From Dehalococcoidia bacterium (GTDB lineage: Bacteria > Chloroflexota > Dehalococcoidia > Lucifugimonadales > JAGWBF01): 13,380 nt of DNA. A program made the position numbers and the translations under genes. The stretch is from NCBI GenBank assembly GCA_021296025.1, contig JAGWBF010000039.1, forward strand, positions 1-13,380, given 5' to 3'. Below the pieces are notes generated by a model. That model was not told the DNA's origin. It did not search any database and saw only the letters and a program-made list of their open reading frames with translations. Below, piece by piece: positions 7,741-13,380 of this stretch. The stretch's first letter is position 1; each line of letters opens with the position of its first letter.

Positions 7741-8676
7741 CTAGAGCACCTCTTCCAGGGCCATGGCCAACTCATCGAGGGTAGCGAAGCCCTCGAACCG
7801 GCCGGTAACGATGCCGGACTTGTTGATGACGAAGGACCACTCCGTGCTGGGCAAGCGCCACTCCAGCACCGTTGGCGAAAGGACGGCCAGGTCCAGGTCG
7901 CCCTGTATTTCGTGGGGATTGTCGTAAAGGTCCACGTGGATAAAGTTGGCCTGGTACTTGAAGGCCTCCTTCAGCTCATGCAGCACATCAACCTGGGGAC
8001 CGCAGACCGCATTGGTGCAGAAGGCAGGGCTGGCCATAACTACTACCGTCGGCAGATCGTTGTCTATGGCTTCGGCGATGGTGAGCTGGTACAAATCCTC
8101 ATCTCTTAGCGTGCCGGTGGTGAGCTCACTTATGTCATCCACGTCTGCATGGGTCTTGCTATCGCTCCTGACGGCCGAGCTTCCAACGTCAACCGCCGTG
8201 GGCACCTCTTCTACGGGAAATCTCAGGGTGGGGGCCCCTCCCAGTCCTTCCGGGCCGGGAACATCAACCTCGATGCCCCAGGTCCCTTTGGCATCGAAGC
8301 TGAGCTCTGTGGTGTGCAGTCCCCTTGTACCGAAGGGCCAGGGACGAAACACGGCGCTGACCCTCTGCTTCTCCTCTCCCGGCCCCTCCTCCGAGGGATA
8401 GAAGAAAGAGGTGACCTCTACCTCAGGCAGCTGTACAACCCCCCGGGGAGAAGTCACCACGAAGCCGATGCGGTTGTTTCCCAACCCCAGATCGGGGGTG
8501 GCGAATATCAGCTGCAAGCCCTCGGGAGTTTCAGGCCCCCTGACAAGGATCGGTTCTTCCAGCATCCCCGGGGGCGCCTCGGACCCGCCGTTTCCTTCCC
8601 CGCCGGAGGAGCAGGATAGAGCGCCCATCAGGGCCGCCAGGACAACGAGGGCAATGGGGAGGTGAAAGGCCTTCAT
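7741..8676 (-). CDS. Lipoprotein with C-terminal thioredoxin-like domain (CX4C)
   Basis: This 311-residue exported protein has a short charged start, a hydrophobic stretch and lipobox LSC with Cys22 as the lipid-anchored residue, followed by a Gly/Ser/Glu-rich linker. Residues about 45-155 form a beta-rich region with no recognised name, resembling an immunoglobulin-like domain. The C-terminal third (about 195-311) looks like a thioredoxin fold: a strand VVVMASPAFC, then CTNAVC (Cys220 and Cys225), a helix, a second strand FIHVDLYDNP and a final strand WSFVINKSGIVTGRFEG. The cysteines are four residues apart instead of two, so a classical CxxC redox site is absent; metal binding in the manner of SCO proteins or an atypical disulfide is possible. 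The ATG is five bases after the stop of the preceding DipZ-like frame, with no clear ribosome site, which suggests translational coupling. The function is unassigned beyond extracytoplasmic thiol chemistry. Confidence 0.8.
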   Translation of the reverse strand: MKAFHLPIALVVLAALMGALSCSSGGEGNGGSEAPPGMLEEPILVRGPETPEGLQLIFATPDLGLGNNRIGFVVTSPRGVVQLPEVEVTSFFYPSEEGPGEEKQRVSAVFRPWPFGTRGLHTTELSFDAKGTWGIEVDVPGPEGLGGAPTLRFPVEEVPTAVDVGSSAVRSDSKTHADVDDISELTTGTLRDEDLYQLTIAEAIDNDLPTVVVMASPAFCTNAVCGPQVDVLHELKEAFKYQANFIHVDLYDNPHEIQGDLDLAVLSPTVLEWRLPSTEWSFVINKSGIVTGRFEGFATLDELAMALEEVL

Positions 8677-8681
8677 GGGGG

Positions 8682-8978
8682 CTAAATGCCAGACTCGTAC
8701 ACCCCAAAGGTGAAGGCATACAGGTCGAAGTCGTCAGAGTTGGAGCTGAGCTTAAGGTCGTAGGTGCCGAATGTGGGCGCTTCGACGATTGCATACAGCC
8801 TGGGCTCATCTATCACCAGGAAGCTGCGGCCGTCGTCTTCTATGACCACATCCTGCCCCTTGTTGGCATCGGTCATGTACTCCCCATCCAGGGTTACCAG
8901 CACCTTGTAGGGCGCGGGATCGGTCTCGTCGGGCTTGATAACGGCGTTTACGCTCAGGGCGGAGAACCGGATCAGCAT
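8682..8978 (-). pseudogene. C-terminal domain of DipZ-like thioredoxin, separated by an in-frame stop
   Basis: This 98-residue open segment, from an internal ATG at 8978 to a TAG at 8682, reads in the same frame as the upstream thioredoxin gene. The conserved sequence extends upstream of the ATG, without any stop, to the TAA at 9084-9086 (for example YLEGSWYNGPES). It matches the C-terminal beta-sandwich found after the thioredoxin domain in DipZ-type proteins: VLVTLDGEYM, GQDVVIEDDG, DEPRLYAIVE and the closing YAFTFG. GAGG five bases before the ATG could allow initiation, but that would remove the first strand or two of the domain. It most likely belongs to one original gene with the 9084-9911 segment. 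Its codons show no decay apart from the single stop, so the event is recent, a sequence error, or tolerated. Confidence 0.65.
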
Positions 8979-9083
8979 GTAGTCCTCGAAGTCCTGGGTC
9001 TCCCGCCCGTGCCTGAGGGATTCGGGTCCGTTGTACCAAGACCCTTCCAGGTAGATCAGGTCGTTCCTGTAATCCCCCGGATC

Positions 9084-9086
9084 TTA
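9084..9086 (-). other. In-frame TAA interrupting the DipZ-like gene
   Basis: The codons around this point on the minus strand are ATA TAC TAA GAT CCG GGG. The frame is identical on both sides (the distance between the two parts is a multiple of three) and the protein family sequence continues without a gap. One base change would restore a sense codon. Confidence 0.85.
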
Positions 9087-9911
9087 GTATATCTGGGTTA
9101 CATCCGTTTCCCTGTAGAAGTCCCTGTTGAACACGTACCCGCCGCCGCCAAAGAACACATCGCTCTGGCCCCTGCTGGTGCCCGCGTACAGCTCCCTGGT
9201 TGGCCTGGTAGAGCCTGCCGTGAAGGAGGCATCGTACACCTGGTCTTCGGGCAGAGCGTCGTCTATGTCGCACAGGTTTTTCCCCGCCTCCAGCAGCAGC
9301 TTGCGGATCATCTCTTCGGTCTTCGCGTACGCTCCCTCACCGAAGTGCTCGTAGCGAATGATTCCGTCCTTGTCGATCAGAAACTTGGCGGGCCAGTAAC
9401 GGTTCTCGAAAGCCCTAAAGGTGCCGTAGTCATTGTCCTGGGGAATAGGCCACACGATACCGTGTTCAGAGACTGCGTTGCGCACATTCTCCAAGTCCTT
9501 CTCGAACTCGAATTCCGGCGTGTGCACCCCAAGGATCACCAGTCCTGCATCCGCATACCTGGCATGCCATTCCCTGAGATACGGGAATGTACGGATACAG
9601 TTGACGCAGGTGTAGGTCCAGAAGTCCACCAACACTACGTTGCCCCTCAGGCCCTCGATGGTCAGGGGAGGAGAGTTCAACCAGGCGGTGATGCCTGAAA
9701 GCTCGGGGGCCTCGGGCCCGTCAGCCACATCAGTTGTAACGGTGGAAGCTTCGCACTCTTCAACCATTGCCACATCGGTGGCAGGCATCGTAGCCGAATC
9801 TGTGGCAGTGGGCTCCTGCTCCGACGAGCAGGCCACTGCCGCCAGCAACAGACCGATTCCGAGCACCACCAGGATAGGAAGTGATTTGGAGCCCATGCGT
9901 TTCTTCACCAT
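9084..9911 (-). CDS. DipZ/TlpA-like thioredoxin lipoprotein, N-terminal part
   Basis: This is an extracytoplasmic thiol-disulfide oxidoreductase of 275 residues up to the TAA. It has a lipoprotein signal: basic start, hydrophobic core and lipobox AVAC with Cys28. A low-complexity Thr/Ala/Glu linker follows, then a redoxin domain with FWTYTCVNCIRTFPYL, where Cys102 and Cys105 form a classical CxxC site, and GVHTPEFEFEKD, both hallmarks of DipZ-type proteins. WPIPQDNDYGTFRAFENRYWP continues the domain. The membrane domain of true DipZ/CcdA fusions is absent. The frame stays open up to an ATG at 9977; the ATG at 9911 is preferred because it places a compact signal peptide at the N-terminus, and Met28 of that longer frame (9896) is also possible. 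No strong ribosome site marks any of them. The family's C-terminal domain follows in frame after the stop. Likely first gene of the minus-strand run. Confidence 0.85.
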   Translation of the reverse strand: MVKKRMGSKSLPILVVLGIGLLLAAVACSSEQEPTATDSATMPATDVAMVEECEASTVTTDVADGPEAPELSGITAWLNSPPLTIEGLRGNVVLVDFWTYTCVNCIRTFPYLREWHARYADAGLVILGVHTPEFEFEKDLENVRNAVSEHGIVWPIPQDNDYGTFRAFENRYWPAKFLIDKDGIIRYEHFGEGAYAKTEEMIRKLLLEAGKNLCDIDDALPEDQVYDASFTAGSTRPTRELYAGTSRGQSDVFFGGGGYVFNRDFYRETDVTQIY

Positions 9912-9939
9912 CAAACGATACGTCGCCAGCAGGGCTGTA

Positions 9940-9955
9940 CTCTCAAGGTTGAGAG
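9940..9955. promoter_or_regulatory. Perfect palindrome, candidate operator between ogt and the thioredoxin gene
   Basis: CTCTCAAGGTTGAGAG has seven-base perfect arms around GG. Its right arm contains the -35 hexamer TTGAGA of the ogt promoter, and its left arm gives the same hexamer on the other strand, towards the thioredoxin gene. A dimeric repressor or activator bound here could control either or both genes. No regulator gene is adjacent. Confidence 0.45.
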
Positions 9956-9977
9956 GACTAGCCATCATTGCTATCAT
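9949..9977 (+). promoter_or_regulatory. sigma70-type promoter of ogt
   Basis: TTGAGA (9949-9954, five of six matches) and TATCAT (9972-9977, five of six) are separated by 17 bp, the optimal spacing. Transcription would start near 9985, about 20 bases before the ATG at 10005. That disfavors the in-frame ATG at 9990 as the ogt start. Confidence 0.65.
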
Positions 9978-10004
9978 ACATCGTATAGGATGGTGGATGG
10001 AAGA

Positions 10005-10520
10005 ATGAACCTCAAGTACGCTGTATTCAACACAAACCTGGGATGGATCGCGGCGCTGACGTCCCCCAAGGGGCTGCGCCGGGCCACCCTGAAGGATACG
10101 CCCGAAGCAGCCCTGGATGAGCTGGGGCCTGAAGGGGTAGATGCCGAGGAGGACCCTGCTGCCTTAGAAGATATCCGCGTATGCTACGAAGCCTACCTTG
10201 CCGGCGATGAGCGGGCGCTGGACGACATGCCCCTGGACCTGGACGGTGCAACCGAGTTCACCAAGGCTGCATGGGAGGCATGCCGGAGCATCCCCCCTGG
10301 CGAGACCCGGAGCTACCAGTGGCTGGCGGTGCAGGCCGGCAAACCCCGGGCGCCCCGGGCGGCAGGCCAGGCGATGGCCAAGAACCGCCTGATCCTGGTG
10401 ATACCCTGTCACCGGGTTATTGGGAGCGACGGCAGCCTTCACGGCTACGGCAGCGGCCTGGACCGCAAGGCCCACCTGCTGGAGTTGGAGCGGGACGCCA
10501 TCGCCCGCAAGCCCGGCTAG
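10005..10520 (+). CDS. ogt: Methylated-DNA--protein-cysteine methyltransferase
   Basis: This suicide repair protein transfers alkyl groups from O6-alkylguanine (and O4-alkylthymine) in DNA to its own cysteine. The 171-residue protein has an acidic, variable N-terminal domain (to about residue 82) and the conserved C-terminal domain: IPPGETRSYQWLA (96-108), GQAMAKNR with conserved Asn127, the active-site IPCHRVIG with acceptor Cys135, and LHGYGSGLDRKAHLLELE (145-162). There is no Ada-type zinc or AraC domain. A start at 9990 would add five residues, but the inferred transcription start makes the ATG at 10005 more likely. It reads divergently from the thioredoxin gene and converges on the aquaporin gene. 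Whether it is alkylation-inducible cannot be told; the palindrome over its -35 box suggests control. Confidence 0.94.
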   Translation: MNLKYAVFNTNLGWIAALTSPKGLRRATLKDTPEAALDELGPEGVDAEEDPAALEDIRVCYEAYLAGDERALDDMPLDLDGATEFTKAAWEACRSIPPGETRSYQWLAVQAGKPRAPRAAGQAMAKNRLILVIPCHRVIGSDGSLHGYGSGLDRKAHLLELERDAIARKPG

Positions 10521-10544
10521 AGGCCGCCCCGGAAACTGTCTCCG

Positions 10545-10559
10545 AGGCCCTCAGGGCTT
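10545..10559 (+). terminator. Weak hairpin between the convergent ogt and aquaporin genes
   Basis: AGGCCC-TCA-GGGCTT can form a six-pair stem (one G-T pair) about 25 bases after the ogt stop, followed by only one more T. It overlaps the aquaporin stop codon. It could act as a modest terminator for ogt. Confidence 0.35.
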
Positions 10560-11234
10560 TCGCTTCTCCCTATGGTTGGAGACCGAGTGCTCCTGTCCCC
10601 TCAAGAAGGTATACACTACCGAGCCCGCAGCCGCACCCAGGATCGGGCCTGCCCAATAAGCCCAGTGGGTGCCCCATATTCCACTGGTGAGCGCCGGCCC
10701 AAAGGAGCGGGCCGGGTTCATCGAAGCCCCAGATATCGGACCTGCGAAAATAGCCTCCAGCGCCACGGTCCCTCCGATAGCCAGGGCCGCCGTCTGTCCC
10801 ACAGCCCTGGTGTCCGTAGCTACCGCCATGATGACGAACATCAGGAAGAAGGTCAGGACTATCTCCAGGCCAAAGGACTGCCAGACGCTTCCTGACGGCA
10901 GGGTGGAACCCATGCTGCCCACCTCGCCCAGCAAGGCCAGCAGGACGGCGCTGGCGGCCGCTGCGCCCATAAGCTGGGCAGCCCAGTAAAGTGGAACGGA
11001 GCGCCAGGAAAAGTGACGGCACAGAGCCAGGGAAAGGGTCACGGCAGGATTGATGTGGGCGCCCGAAATGTGGCCGGTGGAGTGGACCATGGCAGACACA
11101 ATCAAGCCAAAGGTGAGGCCGATGCCGACATTCCCGACCCTTCCGCCGGAAAGCTCGTCAATCATGATGGCCCCGGTGCCTGCAAAGACCAGTCCGAAGG
11201 TGCCGATCATCTCAGCAATAAATGGCTTGAGCAT
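10551..11234 (-). CDS. Aquaporin (MIP family), NIP/AqpN-like channel
   Basis: This 227-residue inner-membrane channel has six hydrophobic segments and two half-helices. The two pore motifs are SGAHINPAVT (NPA at 62-64) and SGASMNPARSFGPAL (NPA at 173-175). The second-half sequence LEAIFAGPISGASMNPARS resembles plant NIPs and bacterial AqpN channels, which conduct uncharged metalloids such as arsenite, glycerol or urea, more than E. coli AqpZ. By alignment from memory the selectivity filter would be Phe42, Ala161, Ala170 and Arg176, small at the position where AqpZ has His, hence a wider pore. The ATG at 11234 gives the standard MLKPFIAEMIGTF start, 11 bases after the pstA stop. A GTG at 11249 overlapping that stop as GTGA is an alternative. 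Either way it is tightly coupled to the phosphate transport operon. Substrate assignment is inference. Confidence 0.9.
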   Translation of the reverse strand: MLKPFIAEMIGTFGLVFAGTGAIMIDELSGGRVGNVGIGLTFGLIVSAMVHSTGHISGAHINPAVTLSLALCRHFSWRSVPLYWAAQLMGAAAASAVLLALLGEVGSMGSTLPSGSVWQSFGLEIVLTFFLMFVIMAVATDTRAVGQTAALAIGGTVALEAIFAGPISGASMNPARSFGPALTSGIWGTHWAYWAGPILGAAAGSVVYTFLRGQEHSVSNHREKRKP

Positions 11235-11245
11235 TACCGGGGGGC

Positions 11246-12139
11246 TCACCAATTGCGGTTGCGGGAGTAGATGTGCCTAAGGATGACGGCCACGCTGCTC
11301 ATTGAAAGCAGCACAATCAGGAGAATGATCATACCTGCGGCCGCATTCTGCTGGAATCCTGGAAGGGGACGAGTGATCCAGCTATAGACCTGGATCGGGA
11401 TCACCGTAAAGGGGTCAGTGGGGCTGGTGGGACTGAAGAAGACGGATGTGAAAGCACCTATGGCGATGAGGGGCGCCGTTTCTCCTATGGCCCGGGCAAG
11501 GGCAAGGATGACACCTGTGAGAATGGTCGGCAGGGCAGCCGGAAACACCTGGAAGCGCACCGCCTGCCAGCGGGTGGCGCCAAGGGCCATGGCCGCCTCC
11601 CTGATGGACGGAGGGACTGACCGCAGGCCCTCCCGGGATGCCACGATGATAATGGGGAGGATGAGCAATGATAGGGTGAGGGCGCCGGCGATGATGCTGG
11701 GCCCCATCCTCGCCCAGTACACAAACAGGGCCAGACCCAGGAGGCCATACACCACCGACGGGACACCGGCCAGGTTGCTGATATTGATCTCTATCAGCTT
11801 GGTGAAGAGGTTCCTGCGAGCGAACTCCTCCAGGTAAATCGCAGCCCCGACTCCCACCGGGACCGCGAAGGCGGCAGTCATAACCATCACCCACAAGGTG
11901 CCCAGCAGGGCGGACTTTATTCCCGCATTTTCGGCAAATCGGGAGGGGAAGCTGTTCAGGAAACTCCAGCTTAGAGCACCGAAGCCATCGGACGCCACGG
12001 TGTACAGCAGCACACCTACCGCCAGTACGCCAAAGGCGGTGCAGCCCATGGCCGCAACCAGGAAGGAGTTGGCGGTTATCTTGGAGATGCGACGGCTGTT
12101 GCTCCTTTCGCTCGCCAGGTGCGAAGGGGCGAGGCTCAT
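11246..12139 (-). CDS. pstA: Phosphate ABC transporter permease PstA
   Basis: This is one of the two membrane subunits of the high-affinity phosphate importer PstSCAB. The 297-residue protein has a cytoplasmic N-terminal tail, a first hydrophobic helix at about 25-50, and a core of further helices. It carries the permease EAA loop REAAMALGATRWQAVRFQVFP, through which it would contact the ATPase PstB, followed by ARAIGETAPL, characteristic of PstA. Its length is normal. The start ATG overlaps the pstC stop as ATGA, and GAGG lies seven bases upstream, so translation is coupled to pstC. The next gene is an aquaporin and not the expected pstB. Expression is presumably driven from a phosphate-starvation promoter upstream of pstS, outside the window. 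Confidence 0.95.
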   Translation of the reverse strand: MSLAPSHLASERSNSRRISKITANSFLVAAMGCTAFGVLAVGVLLYTVASDGFGALSWSFLNSFPSRFAENAGIKSALLGTLWVMVMTAAFAVPVGVGAAIYLEEFARRNLFTKLIEINISNLAGVPSVVYGLLGLALFVYWARMGPSIIAGALTLSLLILPIIIVASREGLRSVPPSIREAAMALGATRWQAVRFQVFPAALPTILTGVILALARAIGETAPLIAIGAFTSVFFSPTSPTDPFTVIPIQVYSWITRPLPGFQQNAAAGMIILLIVLLSMSSVAVILRHIYSRNRNW

Positions 12140-13059
12140 TCGTACACCTCTCTGAACTTAGACAACAGGCCCTGTGCCACAAGATTGATGGTGAGGGTAA
12201 AGACGAACAGCAGCATGCCCACCGCAAAGATGCTCTCATACCCAACCGTTCCCCTTGGCGTGTCTCCCGTTGCCACCTCCATGATGAAGGCGGTCATGGT
12301 CTGCATCGCCTCCAGGGGGTTGATCGAGAGGTTAGGTATGCCCCCGGCTGCAATGGTCACGATCATGGTCTCCCCAACGGCCCGGGACAGAGCGAGGAGT
12401 CCCGACGCAACTATCCCGGACAGGGCCGCAGGTATTACCACCCGGACCGACACCTGGAAGCGGCTTGCCCCCAAGGCATAGGCCCCCTCCCGGAGATTAG
12501 ACGGCACGGACCGCATGGCATCATCGCTGAGAGATACGATCATGGGAATCAGCATCACCCCCATGGCAAGGGCGGCCGTGGCCGCGTTGAAAATGGAATC
12601 GGTCTGGAAGATGGGCTTTATGATGATCGGGCTGATGAAGGCGATGGCAAAGAAGCCATACACCACCGTGGGTATTCCCGCCAGTATCTCCAGGGTAGGC
12701 TTGATAACGGACCGAACATGGTTGGGGGCATACTCGCTGAGATATGTCGCCGCTAGCAGTCCGACGGGGAAAGCGATGGCCAATGCTATGGTGGCAACAA
12801 GGATGGTTGCTCCCAGGAGCGGGAGCACTCCGTAGACCTTCACAGAAAAGAGGGGCGCCCACTCCGTCCCCGACAGGAAATGAAATATGGAAACGCTGCG
12901 GAAGAAGGGGATAGCCTCGGACAGTAAGATCATCACTATCCCGATTGTGGTTACGACGGAGAGGGAGGCGCAGGCAAAGAGAAGGAACAGGATGGGCGCC
13001 TCCCGGACCTGCCGTTGGAGGCGCCTCCTGTTCAGCTGTGCTTGTTCCAGCTGGGCCAC
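12136..13059 (-). CDS. pstC: Phosphate ABC transporter permease PstC
   Basis: This is the second membrane subunit of the phosphate importer, pairing with PstA. The 307-residue protein has a charged N-terminal tail rich in Gln and Arg, a first helix at about 22-48, and a periplasmic-side loop with FLSGTEWAP, a PstC hallmark. Then come the core helices with the EAA loop REGAYALGASRFQVSVRVVIP and SRAVGETMIV. The start is a GTG four bases after the pstS stop, with AGGA about 12 bases before it, so it probably depends on coupling to pstS translation. It overlaps pstA by four bases. Confidence 0.95.
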   Translation of the reverse strand: MAQLEQAQLNRRRLQRQVREAPILFLLFACASLSVVTTIGIVMILLSEAIPFFRSVSIFHFLSGTEWAPLFSVKVYGVLPLLGATILVATIALAIAFPVGLLAATYLSEYAPNHVRSVIKPTLEILAGIPTVVYGFFAIAFISPIIIKPIFQTDSIFNAATAALAMGVMLIPMIVSLSDDAMRSVPSNLREGAYALGASRFQVSVRVVIPAALSGIVASGLLALSRAVGETMIVTIAAGGIPNLSINPLEAMQTMTAFIMEVATGDTPRGTVGYESIFAVGMLLFVFTLTINLVAQGLLSKFREVYE

Positions 13060-13063
13060 TAAA

Positions 13064-13380
13064 CTATTGTATCCTGCTCAGCGCATCGGTGATAGATGTG
13101 CCGGGCTCCACCTCGTTGAACACGGACCCGGTAGCACGACTGCTTATCCGTTCTCTCGCCCAATCATAAACGCTGGCAGGCAGGGGCACATACCCAACCT
13201 CCGGCACTATCGTCGGAGCATTGTCCAGGAAGAACTCCACAAAGGCCGCAACCTCCGGACGAGTGTCCAACATGTCAGCATTCACGTAGATGAAGATGGG
13301 ACGAGCAAGGGGCTGGTAGGAACCATTCTCTACATTCTCGGAAGAAGGCGCCACGCACACACCTGTGTCGGGATTGCGTA
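13064..13380 (-). CDS. pstS: Phosphate-binding protein PstS, N-terminus off the right edge
   Basis: Only the last 105 residues are present; the frame is open to the end of the window, so the GTG at 13360 is internal. The segment ENGSYQPLARPIFIYVN corresponds to the conserved C-terminal 'NGxYPLxRPLxIYV' region of PstS/SphX phosphate-binding proteins, followed by FVEFFLDNAPTIVPEVGYVPLP, typical of the closing helices. The protein captures phosphate outside the membrane and delivers it to PstC/PstA. It is four bases upstream of pstC and heads the visible operon. Signal peptide, lipobox and the phosphate-binding residues of the first lobe lie outside. Confidence 0.92.
   Translation of the reverse strand, partial: RNPDTGVCVAPSSENVENGSYQPLARPIFIYVNADMLDTRPEVAAFVEFFLDNAPTIVPEVGYVPLPASVYDWARERISSRATGSVFNEVEPGTSITDALSRIQ

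Noticed and set aside
8682..8978. Independent small gene of 98 residues
   Set aside because: Family sequence continues upstream of its ATG in the same frame up to the TAA, so it is better read as the separated end of the DipZ-like gene.

Overview
The window is GC-rich, densely coded bacterial DNA with almost everything on the minus strand. The gene mix points to a Chloroflexota-type bacterium, possibly a Dehalococcoidia/SAR202-like lineage from a metagenome: a coenzyme F420:NADP reductase, two luciferase-like oxidoreductases, an MmgE/PrpD protein and several extracytoplasmic lipoprotein thioredoxins. This placement is inferred from gene content alone; no rRNA or marker gene is present.

Layout. 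(1) At the left edge, on the minus strand, lie npdG (F420:NADP oxidoreductase), a YkgJ-like cysteine-cluster protein and a copper-exporting P1B ATPase (copA) that runs off the left end. The last two overlap by 34 bp. (2) Positions 3445-4803 hold the only large plus-strand gene, an MmgE/PrpD-family protein behind a near-consensus promoter. (3) From about 9911 down to 4817 a minus-strand run encodes a DipZ/TlpA-like thioredoxin lipoprotein, a second thioredoxin-like lipoprotein, an aldo/keto reductase and two luciferase-like flavin/F420 oxidoreductases. The first gene of this run is split by an in-frame TAA. (4) ogt (alkylated-DNA repair) reads divergently from about 10005. (5) The right end carries, on the minus strand, pstS (partial), pstC and pstA, followed directly by an aquaporin of NIP/AqpN-like character; pstB is not in its usual place.

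How the parts may work together. NpdG would supply reduced F420 and the luciferase-like enzymes could use it (or FMNH2). With the aldo/keto reductase and the MmgE/PrpD protein they look like a small-molecule catabolic set of unknown substrate. The two lipoproteins look like an extracytoplasmic thiol-redox pair. Pst imports phosphate and, unavoidably, some arsenate; an AqpN-like channel at the end of that operon could be an arsenite exit route, which is the most interesting functional hypothesis here.

There is no intergenic stretch longer than 300 bases. I saw no tRNA, rRNA, CRISPR array, insertion sequence or phage gene.
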